A stretch of 19,643 nt of DNA from assembly GCA_002421995.1 (NCBI GenBank), contig DISP01000118.1:1-19643 (forward strand), read 5' to 3'. Of the stretch, positions 1 through 8,207 are shown one piece after another (position 1 is the stretch's first letter; every line of letters begins with the position of its first letter). The translations under genes and the position numbers were made by a program. The DNA is from Bacteroidales bacterium UBA6207. GTDB lineage: Bacteria; Bacteroidota; Bacteroidia; Bacteroidales; F082. The notes under the pieces are model-generated. The model made no database searches and was not told where the DNA came from. It saw only the letters and a list, made by a program, of their open reading frames with translations.

Positions 1-339
1 GTTCCGGTTGTTAAACCCGGCGACGACCTCACAAAAATTATCGTCGAAATTTCAGCAAAACGACTGGGAGCTACTGCAGTGTTGGACAATGGAATGCTTT
101 TGGGCATCATTACCGATGGTGATTTAAGGCGTATGTTACTTAAAAAACCTCTACTCGACCAGATTACAGCCAAAGAAATAATGACGCCTCATCCAAAAGC
201 CACCAGTCCGGACACTTTGCTCGTCGACGCACTTGAGGTAATGCGTGAGCACAATATAACGCAACTTCCCGTTGTTGACGCCGGAATATATAAAGGCGTG
301 ATCCACATCCATGATATCATAAAAGAAGGAATAATCTAA
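1..339 (+). CDS. kdsD: Arabinose-5-phosphate isomerase, C-terminal CBS domains (5'-truncated by window edge)
   Basis: The reading frame is open from the first base, so only the last 112 residues are visible; the SIS sugar-isomerase domain lies outside the window. What is seen is a CBS pair: the first ends in a GIITDGDLRR motif (about residues 35-44), and the second runs from EIMTPHP to the HIHDII ending. This tail (TDGDLRR, then MTxxP and LPVVD) is characteristic of KdsD/KpsF/GutQ enzymes, which interconvert ribulose-5-phosphate and arabinose-5-phosphate, the first committed step to Kdo for LPS, in the cytoplasm. The GTG at 79 inside the first CBS domain is not a real start. Eleven bases separate its stop from the next gene, and lptB lies three genes on, which supports an LPS-related role. 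A GutQ-type paralog cannot be excluded without the N-terminus. Confidence 0.87.
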   Translation, partial: VPVVKPGDDLTKIIVEISAKRLGATAVLDNGMLLGIITDGDLRRMLLKKPLLDQITAKEIMTPHPKATSPDTLLVDALEVMREHNITQLPVVDAGIYKGVIHIHDIIKEGII

Positions 340-350
340 ATTTTATATTG

Positions 351-701
351 ATGAATCTCGTTGAACAATTCAATTCGTACAGAGCCAAAATGAACGAAAA
401 AATGCTGGCAGCGCCGAACAACAAAATAATTAAGCGCATTTTCAGCATTGATACACTCACCTATGAAGATGGAGCCCTGGATGGAAAAACCAAAGAGATG
501 CTGGGTCTTGTGGCCTCGATGGTCTTAAAATGCGATGACTGCATTTATTATCATCTTCAAAAATGCCATGAGCTTGGCGTTACGACAGAAGAAATGATGG
601 AGATTTTTGGTGTTGCCAACCTGGTTGGAGGCACCATTGTTATTCCACACACACGCAGGGCATTGGAGTTTTGGGAAACCCTCAACCAAATAGCAGAATA
701 A
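351..701 (+). CDS. Carboxymuconolactone decarboxylase / AhpD-like family protein
   Basis: A 116-residue protein with the core signature of the AhpD-like superfamily: a redox CDDC motif followed three residues later by histidine (CDDCIYYH, about residues 62-69), inside an all-helical fold, then helices ending in the GGTIVIPHTRRALEF region. Members of this family are small trimeric or hexameric proteins; those with CxxC act in thiol-based peroxide defence, while others are decarboxylases or have no known substrate. The first ATG at 351 is preferred over the in-frame TTG at 348. The gene starts 11 bases after kdsD and ends 16 bases before the DUF5686 gene, so it is probably co-transcribed with both. 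The family call is firm; the substrate is unknown. Confidence 0.85.
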   Translation: MNLVEQFNSYRAKMNEKMLAAPNNKIIKRIFSIDTLTYEDGALDGKTKEMLGLVASMVLKCDDCIYYHLQKCHELGVTTEEMMEIFGVANLVGGTIVIPHTRRALEFWETLNQIAE

Positions 702-717
702 TAGTATAATTGCCAAG

Positions 718-3180
718 ATGAAGCATTTGGGTTCGGTGCTGGTATTTTTGCTGCTCGTGGTGAATGTTTCGGCACAGCTGACCAAGATTCGCGGTACTGT
801 GACCGATGCTGCTACCAATGAGCCAATACCTTTTGTGAATGTCTTTTTGGTAGGGACGACAGTGGGCACAACCACCGATTTTGATGGTAAGTTTTATTTT
901 GAAACAAAAGTGAAAGCCGACTCCATCGCTGCTTCATTCATTGGTTACCAACGTCAAAGCCAGTCAATAAAGCTCAATCGCTACCAGGAAATTGCCTTCA
1001 GATTGGAAGCCGATCAGTTTCAACTTGATGAAGTTGTTGTGGTTGCAGGAGAAAATCCTGCAGATATCATTATCCGGAATGTATTGAAAAACAAAGAGTT
1101 GAACACCAATAAGCATCTGAGCTCCTATGCCTGTGAGGTGTATAACAAGATACAGTTTGATGCAAACAATTTTGATGATAAACTAAAAGACAAAAGACTG
1201 CTCAAACAATTCGGTTTCATCTTTGATTACATTGATACCTCCACGGTGAACGGAAAAACCTATCTGCCTGTTTTTATATCCGAAACATTATCAGATGTTT
1301 ATACAAAGAAAAACCCGGATAAAAAAATTGAAAAGATAAAGGCAGCCAAAGCAAGCGGTGTCGAAAATCCCACCATTGCCCAATTCATGGGAACGATGTA
1401 TCAGGATATTGATGTTTATTCGGGCTACATTCCCATTTTCGAGAAAAACTTTGTGAGCCCGCTGGCAGATTTCACTTTTGCTTATTACAGGTTTTATTTG
1501 GTTGACAGCCTCGTTATATCCAATCCGAAAAGCTACAAGCTCATGTTTAAACCAAGGCGAAAGCAAGAATTAACTTTTACAGGAAGCATGTGGATTCAGG
1601 ACAGTAGTTTTGCCGTCACACAACTTGAATTTGACATTGCAAAGGATGCCAACCTCAACTTTATCAATGACTTATCACTTCGTCAGGAGTTCAGACTGAT
1701 AGATGGGAAATACTGGTTTTTGGTTTCAGACTATATGGTTGCCGATTTCAGTCTTACAGAAAAAGACAGAAAACTTCCGGGTTTTTATGGACAAAGAACC
1801 ACTACTTTTAAAAATTTTACACTCAACGAGCCACTATCAGACGAGTTTTACAGCCAGCCCAACAATGTGCTGATTGACGACAACAGCATGAAAATGGACA
1901 GGGAGTTTTGGGATAAGCACAGACATGTTGAACTCAGCGAGAAAGAGCAAAAGATCTACCAAATGATTGACAGCATTGAAAGAGTTCCGATTTTCAGAAC
2001 CTATTCCGACGCTGTTTACACCTTCATCTACGGCTATCTGCCTTATGGCAAACTCGAGCTCGGGCCGTTGAATAAACTGGTAAGTTTTAACTCCGTTGAA
2101 GGGCATCGGTTCAGAATCGGTGGAAGAACAAGTACACTGTTCAGCAATAATTTGCGTCTCGACGGACATGTAGCTTATGCGCTGCGTGACCAGCAGGTTA
2201 AATATGGAGCCGGAATTTATTACACTTTCGCAAAAAATCCTTTGCGAGCCGCAGGCATCAGTTTTAAATATGATATGGAGCAGCTCGGATCGAGTTTCAA
2301 TGCTTTCAGCGAAGACAACCTCATCGGTTCACTTTTCAGACGACAGCCGGCCGATAAGCTGAACCTGACAGGAGAATTCAAGTTTTACTACGATCATGAA
2401 TGGTTTATCGGACTGAGCAATAAGTTTGAGTTGCTGCACAGGGAGCTCTTTCCTGTGGGCGATTTCAAACTGAAAACCTTTAATGCACAGGGCGATACCA
2501 TTAATCACAACTCATTGATCACAACAGAACTTGCCATCGAAGGCAGGTTTGCTTTCCGCGAAAAAGTTGTTGTCCGTTCATTTGACAGGGTGAGCCTGGG
2601 AACACCTTTCCCGGTGTTTACATTCCGTTACAGTTTTGGGGTACCCGGACTTATCAACGGTGACTATGGTTATCACCGTCTGCAAGCCGGGGTTTCTCAA
2701 TGGTTTAATGTTGGAAGTTTAGGCTGGTCAAAATATATCGTTGAGGGAGGAAGGGTTTTCGGCACAGTGCCTTTCCCTTTACTTATCTTGCATCCCGGAA
2801 ACGAGACCTTTGTTTTTGATGAGTTTGCTTTCAACCTGATGAACTATTATGAGTTTATCTCCGACCGCTATGCAAGTGTTTATTACACCCACCATTTTGA
2901 TGGTTTCTTTTTCAACCGGGTGCCGTTCTTCAGAAAACTGAAATGGCGGGAAGTATTTTTTGTGAAAGGTCTTGTCGGGACAATTTCTGACGAAAACCTG
3001 CAGTTCAGCGAGCTGCCCAAAGCAACCTTTATGTTGGACAAACCCTATTTTGAAGCAGGCGCCGGCATCGAAAACATCTTCAGGATCGTAAGAGTTGACG
3101 GCGTTTGGCGGCTGTCGCATAACAGCAATGAAGGTGCAAGTCCGTTTGCGGTTTTCGTATCGCTGCGGTTTAATTTCTAA
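718..3180 (+). CDS. Outer-membrane protein with carboxypeptidase-regulatory-like domain and DUF5686 barrel
   Basis: An 820-residue envelope protein. Residues 1-19 form a signal peptide (hydrophobic stretch then VSA before Gln20). Residues about 23-105 are a CarboxypepD_reg-like beta-sandwich, seen as IRGTVTDAATNEPIPFVNV and then the TTDFDGKFYF and IGYQ landmarks, the same module that precedes TonB-dependent receptors in Bacteroidota. There is no TonB plug. The rest is the long beta-rich region of the DUF5686 family, with many alternating aromatic strands, and it ends in SLRFNF with a terminal phenylalanine, as expected for an outer-membrane barrel. No biochemical role is established for the family that I can cite. 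It follows the AhpD-like gene by 16 bases and sits between kdsD and lptB, which suggests envelope biogenesis, but that is inference. Confidence 0.85.
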   Translation: MKHLGSVLVFLLLVVNVSAQLTKIRGTVTDAATNEPIPFVNVFLVGTTVGTTTDFDGKFYFETKVKADSIAASFIGYQRQSQSIKLNRYQEIAFRLEADQFQLDEVVVVAGENPADIIIRNVLKNKELNTNKHLSSYACEVYNKIQFDANNFDDKLKDKRLLKQFGFIFDYIDTSTVNGKTYLPVFISETLSDVYTKKNPDKKIEKIKAAKASGVENPTIAQFMGTMYQDIDVYSGYIPIFEKNFVSPLADFTFAYYRFYLVDSLVISNPKSYKLMFKPRRKQELTFTGSMWIQDSSFAVTQLEFDIAKDANLNFINDLSLRQEFRLIDGKYWFLVSDYMVADFSLTEKDRKLPGFYGQRTTTFKNFTLNEPLSDEFYSQPNNVLIDDNSMKMDREFWDKHRHVELSEKEQKIYQMIDSIERVPIFRTYSDAVYTFIYGYLPYGKLELGPLNKLVSFNSVEGHRFRIGGRTSTLFSNNLRLDGHVAYALRDQQVKYGAGIYYTFAKNPLRAAGISFKYDMEQLGSSFNAFSEDNLIGSLFRRQPADKLNLTGEFKFYYDHEWFIGLSNKFELLHRELFPVGDFKLKTFNAQGDTINHNSLITTELAIEGRFAFREKVVVRSFDRVSLGTPFPVFTFRYSFGVPGLINGDYGYHRLQAGVSQWFNVGSLGWSKYIVEGGRVFGTVPFPLLILHPGNETFVFDEFAFNLMNYYEFISDRYASVYYTHHFDGFFFNRVPFFRKLKWREVFFVKGLVGTISDENLQFSELPKATFMLDKPYFEAGAGIENIFRIVRVDGVWRLSHNSNEGASPFAVFVSLRFNF

Positions 3181-3199
3181 AAAAAACAGATATTCTTGC

Positions 3200-3207
3200 T
3201 ACCTTTG
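3200..3207 (+). promoter_or_regulatory. Bacteroidota-type -7 box upstream of lptB
   Basis: TACCTTTG matches the TAnnTTTG -7 consensus of Bacteroidota housekeeping promoters and lies 32 bases upstream of the lptB ATG, in the 59-base gap after the DUF5686 stop. No convincing TTTG element is visible about 20 bases further upstream, so this is a single-box prediction. Confidence 0.5.
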
Positions 3208-3239
3208 TCACGCGAACTACGCAATATAATCAGCTTTTC

Positions 3240-3968
3240 ATGCAACTAAGAACAGAGAATCTTTTCAAGAAATACCGTCAGCGAACCGTTGTCAACGATG
3301 TGTCGGTGCATGTTAATCAAGGCGAAATTGTTGGCTTGCTTGGTCCAAACGGAGCAGGAAAGACCACCACTTTTTACATGATTGTTGGCTTGATCAAACC
3401 CTTATCAGGAAATGTTTTTCTTGATAATCTGAATGTTACCAACGAGCCGATGTATCGCAGGGCGCAACGCGGCATTGGCTACCTTGCGCAGGAAGCAAGT
3501 GTTTTCAGGCAAATGTCGGTCGAAGACAATATCCTGTCGGTGATGCAATTCAAGAACTACACAAAAGATTACCAAAAGCAAAAACTCGAAAGTCTTCTCG
3601 ATGAATTTGGGTTGCAGCATATCCGCAAGAGCAAAGGCATTCAGCTTTCGGGAGGCGAGCGCCGCCGCACCGAAATTGCCAGAGCCCTGGCTGTTGATCC
3701 CGGTTTTATACTTCTTGACGAACCCTTCGCTGGTGTTGACCCCATTGCTGTTGAAGATATACAGGCCATTGTGGCAACACTAAAAAACAAGAATATCGGC
3801 ATACTCATCACCGATCACAATGTGCACGAAACCCTCTCGATCACCGATCGCGCTTACCTGCTATTCGAAGGGTCAATACTGAAAGCCGGTACATCCGAAG
3901 AATTAGCCTCGGACGAGCATGTGAGGAAAGTTTATCTTGGGCAGAATTTTGAACTCAGGAAAAAATAA
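3240..3968 (+). CDS. lptB: LPS export ABC transporter ATP-binding protein LptB
   Basis: A 242-residue ABC ATPase, the usual length for LptB. Visible motifs: Walker A GPNGAGKT (35-42), Q-loop Gln84, signature LSGGE (136-140) followed by RRRTEIARAL, Walker B FILLDE with catalytic Glu161, and the switch histidine in TDHNVHETL (His193). The sequences RRRTEIARAL and TDHNVHETL are LptB-specific rather than generic ABC. LptB works as a dimer on the cytoplasmic side of the LptF/LptG permeases and drives LPS extraction from the inner membrane into the Lpt bridge. The partner lptD lies at the right end of this window. It has a -7 box of its own upstream and ends convergently 17 bases from pssA. Confidence 0.95.
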   Translation: MQLRTENLFKKYRQRTVVNDVSVHVNQGEIVGLLGPNGAGKTTTFYMIVGLIKPLSGNVFLDNLNVTNEPMYRRAQRGIGYLAQEASVFRQMSVEDNILSVMQFKNYTKDYQKQKLESLLDEFGLQHIRKSKGIQLSGGERRRTEIARALAVDPGFILLDEPFAGVDPIAVEDIQAIVATLKNKNIGILITDHNVHETLSITDRAYLLFEGSILKAGTSEELASDEHVRKVYLGQNFELRKK

Positions 3969-3985
3969 TGCTGCAATGTTAAATA

Positions 3986-4717
3986 TCAGGATTGAATATC
4001 AACCAGATATACGATTATTGACAAAATAAGGTAAAGCAGCACGATAAAAGGAACAGCAACAAACTGCAGAAATACAATCATTAAAAGCGAAGCAATCAAA
4101 AAGAAAAACCTGATTTCGTTTCCTTTTAACTTAAACGATTTGAATTTCAAGCCGAAAAGAGGCAATTCAGAAACCATCAGAAGACTCATTAACAAGGCCA
4201 TTCCCAGGTAAAAATATGTATTTGTCACAATCATATAAAACAATGATTGTGAACTATATAGCTGCTCGCGTACCAAGGGCAGCGAAGCCAGCAGCAATCC
4301 ACTTGCAGGCGAGGGCAGACCAATAAACGACTCTGTTTGACGCTCATCAATATTGAATTTGGCAAGTCGTAAGGCTGTAAACAGCGGAACGATAAGCGCG
4401 AAAAAAGGCAGCAGATTCGTTTGTCCAAGACTCACATCCGGCAAACCATGACTTTTCTCGATAAGTGCAAACAGGATGAGCGAAGGCGCTACACCAAAAG
4501 AAACCACATCGGCCAATGAATCAAGCTGCGCTCCAAGCGGAGAATAGGCCTTGAGCATCCGTGCAGAAAAACCATCCATGAAATCAAACACCGCAGCTAA
4601 AAAGATCATATAAGCCGCCAAATCAAGCTGATGACGCGAAAAGAAAACAATGGCAATCACACCACTCAAGAGATTCAATAATGTGATTGTGTTCGGAATA
4701 TGCTTTGTGATGCCCAT
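3986..4717 (-). CDS. pssA: CDP-diacylglycerol--serine O-phosphatidyltransferase
   Basis: A 243-residue integral inner-membrane protein made almost entirely of hydrophobic segments. It contains the complete CDP-alcohol phosphotransferase motif DG(x2)AR(x8)G(x3)D(x3)D: Asp48, Gly49, Ala52, Arg53, Gly62, Asp66 and Asp70, which bind the metal ions and CDP-diacylglycerol. The N-terminal sequence IPNTITLLNLLSGV and the SLADVVSFGVAPSLI context mark the PssA subfamily, which transfers serine onto CDP-diacylglycerol to form phosphatidylserine, the precursor of phosphatidylethanolamine. The start at 4717 lies 14 bases after a clear -7 box. The gene is convergent with lptB and divergent from the barrel gene at 4841. 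Confidence 0.94.
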   Translation of the reverse strand: MGITKHIPNTITLLNLLSGVIAIVFFSRHQLDLAAYMIFLAAVFDFMDGFSARMLKAYSPLGAQLDSLADVVSFGVAPSLILFALIEKSHGLPDVSLGQTNLLPFFALIVPLFTALRLAKFNIDERQTESFIGLPSPASGLLLASLPLVREQLYSSQSLFYMIVTNTYFYLGMALLMSLLMVSELPLFGLKFKSFKLKGNEIRFFFLIASLLMIVFLQFVAVPFIVLLYLILSIIVYLVDIQS

Positions 4718-4731
4718 GATTTGATTTTTGG

Positions 4732-4739
4732 CAAAGATA
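4732..4739 (-). promoter_or_regulatory. -7 box for pssA
   Basis: On the minus strand this reads TATCTTTG, a full match to TAnnTTTG, 14 bases upstream of the pssA ATG, which would give a very short leader. It supports the start chosen at 4717. The -33 element is not obvious. Confidence 0.55.
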
Positions 4740-4822
4740 AGCTCCTTTTCGACGAAGTAAAATGATCACAACGAAATATCCGAAATTGAACCGGATAAAT
4801 AACCGACATTTTAAGGAATCCA

Positions 4823-4830
4823 TAACTTTG
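4823..4830 (+). promoter_or_regulatory. -7 box for the barrel gene / queA unit
   Basis: TAACTTTG matches TAnnTTTG and ends 10 bases before the ATG at 4841, implying an almost leaderless or very short-leader transcript that would also carry queA. It is divergent from the pssA box about 90 bases away. No clear -33 element is seen. Confidence 0.55.
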
Positions 4831-4840
4831 CAGAAAAAAA

Positions 4841-6169
4841 ATGAAAGCGCTGCGATACCTGCTATTTTCTTTTATTATACTATCTTTCAACCACTTAGAT
4901 GCTCAATTCCAAATTTCAGCCGAGCTGAGACCACGTTTTGAAGCCAACAATGGATTCAATTTTACACCTGCAAAAACCACCGAAACAACTTTTTATGTGG
5001 TTCAGCGATCACGGCTGAATCTCGCTTTTGATCATGCGAAATATGGATATTTTCTGAGTTTGCAAGATGCCAGGGTATGGGGCGACGACAATGTGGCAAG
5101 CGGAACAACCGCTCTGTTCAACAATTCAAGCAGTGGCATTCACCAGGCCTGGATGCGGATCAGGCTCAATGACAACAGTTTTCTAAAAATCGGAAGGCAA
5201 GAGTTTTCCTATGACGATCAACGCCTGCTTTCTGCTAGAAACTGGACTACAACCGGCGTAACCTACGATGCTTTGCTCTACCATCACCAAAACATGGGCT
5301 GGACCTTTGACCTTGGTCTTTCATGGAACAATGATGCTACAAAAGGCACTGCCGCGGGCACTGGCACCAACACATTCACTGTTGATCCGATCAGTCGCAG
5401 GTTGCGAACCCTCAATTTTATCTACCTGAAAAAAGAAATCAAAACAAACTGGTATCTGTCAGCAACAGGATTGCTCACCGGCTACCAAAAAGATAAAACC
5501 ACTTCAACAATTTATCTTGCAGGCACTTATGGAATACACAGCTATTTCAGCAATGGCAATATTGACTCCAGAATTAACCTCTTTGGTCAAAACGGCAAAA
5601 ATCAAAAAGGAAAGCAGCTGAAGGCCTGGATGTTTACAGCCGAAGCCGATTACAAACTGAAAAAGTTTAAGGCCGGCGCCGGAATTGACCTATTAAGCGG
5701 ACATGATGCAAGCAACATGGATGCCGGTTATCTGGTAGCTGACCATAGTTTTGACCTGTTCTACGGCATGAGGTATGCGAAATACGGACTTATGAATCAA
5801 TACGTTGTGCAGTCGAACACCGGAAACGGCGGGCTCATTGACATCTATCCGCGCATTCAGTTTTTGCCTGATCAATCAAATAAAATTTCTGTTGATTTTC
5901 ATTTTTTCTCTCTTCAGCAATCCATCAAAAACCCGTTACAGGCCGATCAATACCTAAGCGGTTCGATTGGTTCGGAGCTTGATGTAGTGTGGACGCATAG
6001 CTTTAGCAAGGAACTGAACCTCCACACGGGCTTCGGCTGGTATTTTACCAATGAAACCTATGCAAGCATGAGAGAAATTGAAACCGGATCGCTTGGTCAA
6101 CCATACTTTGGTTGGGTGATGCTAACATTTAAGCCTGTTCTATTTAAAACAGAAGCGACAAATAAATGA
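4841..6169 (+). CDS. Alginate-export-like outer-membrane beta-barrel protein
   Basis: A 442-residue protein with a signal peptide (about residues 1-21, hydrophobic core FSFIILSF, cleavage near LDA before Gln). The mature part opens with ISAELRPRFE and continues with repeated amphipathic strands. SRLNLAFDHAKYGYFLSLQDARVWG, split here as the SRLNLAF and LQDARVWG landmarks, and the stretch KIGRQEFSYDDQRLLS are typical of the alginate_exp/AlgE-like porin superfamily found widely in Bacteroidota. There is no sign of alginate genes nearby, so the family name should not be read as a substrate. The protein probably forms a diffusion channel. Its stop overlaps the queA start in an ATGA junction, so the two are likely translationally coupled even though no functional link is apparent. 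Confidence 0.75.
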   Translation: MKALRYLLFSFIILSFNHLDAQFQISAELRPRFEANNGFNFTPAKTTETTFYVVQRSRLNLAFDHAKYGYFLSLQDARVWGDDNVASGTTALFNNSSSGIHQAWMRIRLNDNSFLKIGRQEFSYDDQRLLSARNWTTTGVTYDALLYHHQNMGWTFDLGLSWNNDATKGTAAGTGTNTFTVDPISRRLRTLNFIYLKKEIKTNWYLSATGLLTGYQKDKTTSTIYLAGTYGIHSYFSNGNIDSRINLFGQNGKNQKGKQLKAWMFTAEADYKLKKFKAGAGIDLLSGHDASNMDAGYLVADHSFDLFYGMRYAKYGLMNQYVVQSNTGNGGLIDIYPRIQFLPDQSNKISVDFHFFSLQQSIKNPLQADQYLSGSIGSELDVVWTHSFSKELNLHTGFGWYFTNETYASMREIETGSLGQPYFGWVMLTFKPVLFKTEATNK

Positions 6170-7404
6170 TTCATATGCATGAAATAAAAAATATTTCGAT
6201 CGAAGAATACGACTACAAGCTTGATGACCAACTGATTGCGAAATACCCACTCGAAAAACGCGATGCTTCCAAACTTTTACTATTGAAAGGGTCAGCAATC
6301 GCAGAGTCATACTTCAGTAAGTTGGCCGAACATTTGCCGGAAAACACCCTGCTCATCACCAACGAAACAAAAGTGATCAAAGCGCGTTTGCTGTTTTTCA
6401 AGCCCGGAGGCGTAAAGATCGAGGTTTTTTGTTTAGAGCCTGTTAATGATGCTGTTGTGGCAGGAAGTCAAATGGCCTCTTGCTCGCCGGTTCAGTGGAG
6501 GTGTTTCGTGGGAAATTCAAAACGCTGGAAGAATGGAATTTTAACAATGCAGCTGCCCAATGCTGACAAAAAGGTGAATCTTTCGGCTCACAGGATTTCA
6601 AAAGAAGATGACCACAGCATCGTTGAATTCAGTTGGGACGACAACACCTTGAGTTTCGGCGATTTACTCCTTATAGCCGGAGAACTGCCACTCCCCCCCT
6701 ATCTGCACCGGAAAGCAGAAGCGGAAGACCTTGATCGTTATCAGACTGTGTTTGCAAACTATGAAGGTTCTGTGGCTGCTCCAACAGCGGGGCTTCATTT
6801 TACTGATGAGCTGCTCAACAAGCTAAAAAACAATGCTGTTGATTTTGCAAAAGTTACATTGCACGTGGGGGCAGGCACCTTTAAGCCAGTCAGCTCCGAC
6901 ATAATCGGCGAACACAGCATGCATGCCGAAAAAATTTTTGTTGGAAAGAAAACCATCGAACAACTATTGCAACATACAGGAAAACAATTGATTCCGGTTG
7001 GCACCACAAGTATGCGTACGGTCGAAAGCCTGTTCTGGATCGGGGTTTCATTGCTCGAAAATCCCGAAGGACAAAAAACATTCCGGGTGAGCCAGTGGGA
7101 GCCTTACGAAAAGCTGCAAGCTGTAGCCACAGAGGCAGGGCAAGCACTGCAAGCTATCATCAACTATCTGGAAAATAATAATTTGGATGGGATCACAGCC
7201 TCAACCTCCCTGATGATTGTGCCCGGCTACCGCTTCAGACTGGCAACAGGATTGATCACAAATTTTCATCAACCGAAAAGCACATTGTTGCTGCTCGTTG
7301 CTGCACTGATTGGACCAAAATGGAAGGAAGCATATGCGTATGCACTGGCAAACGACTTCAGGTTTCTAAGCTATGGCGATGGTTGTTTGTTCCTGCCGGA
7401 ATAA
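6166..7404 (+). CDS. queA: S-adenosylmethionine:tRNA ribosyltransferase-isomerase
   Basis: A 412-residue QueA, longer than the roughly 356-residue E. coli enzyme and similar to other Bacteroidota versions because of extra sequence around residues 85-125. It transfers and isomerises the ribosyl group of SAM onto the 7-aminomethyl-7-deazaguanine base at the wobble position of tRNAs to give epoxyqueuosine. Family landmarks: LIAKYPLEKRDASKLLLL near the N-terminus, AAPTAGLHFT (about 204-213), LHVGAGTFKPV, VGTTSMRTVESL, and LITNFHQPKSTLLLLVAALIG (given here as the NFHQPKSTL core near 366). The start at 6166 overlaps the upstream TGA; the next ATG, at 6175, is an alternative start giving a protein three residues shorter. 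The gene ends only 10 bases from the convergent phosphatase. Confidence 0.95.
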   Translation: MIHMHEIKNISIEEYDYKLDDQLIAKYPLEKRDASKLLLLKGSAIAESYFSKLAEHLPENTLLITNETKVIKARLLFFKPGGVKIEVFCLEPVNDAVVAGSQMASCSPVQWRCFVGNSKRWKNGILTMQLPNADKKVNLSAHRISKEDDHSIVEFSWDDNTLSFGDLLLIAGELPLPPYLHRKAEAEDLDRYQTVFANYEGSVAAPTAGLHFTDELLNKLKNNAVDFAKVTLHVGAGTFKPVSSDIIGEHSMHAEKIFVGKKTIEQLLQHTGKQLIPVGTTSMRTVESLFWIGVSLLENPEGQKTFRVSQWEPYEKLQAVATEAGQALQAIINYLENNNLDGITASTSLMIVPGYRFRLATGLITNFHQPKSTLLLLVAALIGPKWKEAYAYALANDFRFLSYGDGCLFLPE

Positions 7405-7414
7405 GCAAAAAGGG

Positions 7415-8134
7415 TTAAAGGTCAATATTTGGCTGAACAAGAAGTTCGCCCGTATTCACTTCATACCCAATCAGATTGCCATAACCGCTTCGGTTTTGCA
7501 TATACACGCCGTTGTCGAGGTCAATAAAGTTATAGGAGCCGGTATTAATCACATGAAACATAAATTCAAGATCAACCGGCGTGTGACCGTGTATCACTTT
7601 TTTATTCCTGATCTTTTGCGGTACAACACTAAATTCTTTGGTCCAAAGCATTGCGAAAGTATCAGTGAGCGGATCATCCACCTTAAAATTCAGGCCTGCA
7701 TGTACGATAACATACTTCTCTGTCTCAATAAACAGACGCTGGTCGCGCATCCAGTCAATATAAACCTGCGGAATCTCTGAGGCAAATTCAACACCAAAAC
7801 TCTCAAGGGTTTCTTTTCCGCCATGCATCTCCCACATTTTCTGGGTTTTGGTGCGGAACGAAAGTCCAAGAAACTTTTTCTTGCTTTTATCCTCATCCCA
7901 GGCTTTCACGCAATAGTCTTCATGATTTCCCTTTAGCAGTCTGATCCTGTATTCTTTTTTTTGCAGCAGCATGATATAATCAATCACGCCTTTGCTGTCG
8001 GGGCCACGGTCAATATAATCACCCAGAAAAATCAATTCATCGCTTGAAGAGGGTTTGATCTGTGTTTCGATCAAACTCTTCAGCGTTTTGCTGCAACCAT
8101 GAATATCGGGGATGATCCAACATTTTTCATTCAT
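7415..8134 (-). CDS. PPP-family metallophosphoesterase (serine/threonine protein phosphatase-like)
   Basis: A 239-residue enzyme with the full PPP dimetal signature: DIHG (Asp10, His12), GDYIDRG (38-44), GNHE (69-72), then VIVHAG and VIHGHTPV supplying later metal-binding histidines. The compact size and arrangement resemble bacteriophage lambda and PrpA-type phosphatases, which hydrolyse phosphoprotein or other phosphomonoester substrates in the cytoplasm; diadenosine tetraphosphatases (ApaH) share the fold and cannot be excluded by eye. I chose the ATG at 8134, immediately before the conserved CWIIPDIHG start. The longer frame to 8209 runs through the likely promoter at 8161-8168 and into the gpmA terminator, and its extra residues look non-conserved. 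It probably forms its own transcription unit. The physiological substrate is unknown. Confidence 0.85.
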   Translation of the reverse strand: MNEKCWIIPDIHGCSKTLKSLIETQIKPSSSDELIFLGDYIDRGPDSKGVIDYIMLLQKKEYRIRLLKGNHEDYCVKAWDEDKSKKKFLGLSFRTKTQKMWEMHGGKETLESFGVEFASEIPQVYIDWMRDQRLFIETEKYVIVHAGLNFKVDDPLTDTFAMLWTKEFSVVPQKIRNKKVIHGHTPVDLEFMFHVINTGSYNFIDLDNGVYMQNRSGYGNLIGYEVNTGELLVQPNIDL

Positions 8135-8160
8135 GACACCGGTCGGTATTAATATGACTA

Positions 8161-8168
8161 CAAAGATA
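8161..8168 (-). promoter_or_regulatory. -7 box for the phosphatase gene
   Basis: On the minus strand this reads TATCTTTG, a full TAnnTTTG match, 26 bases upstream of the ATG at 8134. It lies inside the longer version of the open frame, which argues that the downstream start is the real one. Confidence 0.55.
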
Positions 8169-8207
8169 GAATTTTTGCAGAATCCTGCCGGGCGCTTCGG
8201 CATCACC

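Noticed and set aside
7405..7414. Terminator between queA and the phosphatase gene
   Set aside because: The gap is only 10 bases and I see no GC-rich hairpin with a T-tract in or around it.
7373..7780. A 135-codon plus-strand frame overlapping the end of queA and the phosphatase gene
   Set aside because: It overlaps two well-supported genes and shows no family motif; it is antisense to the phosphatase.
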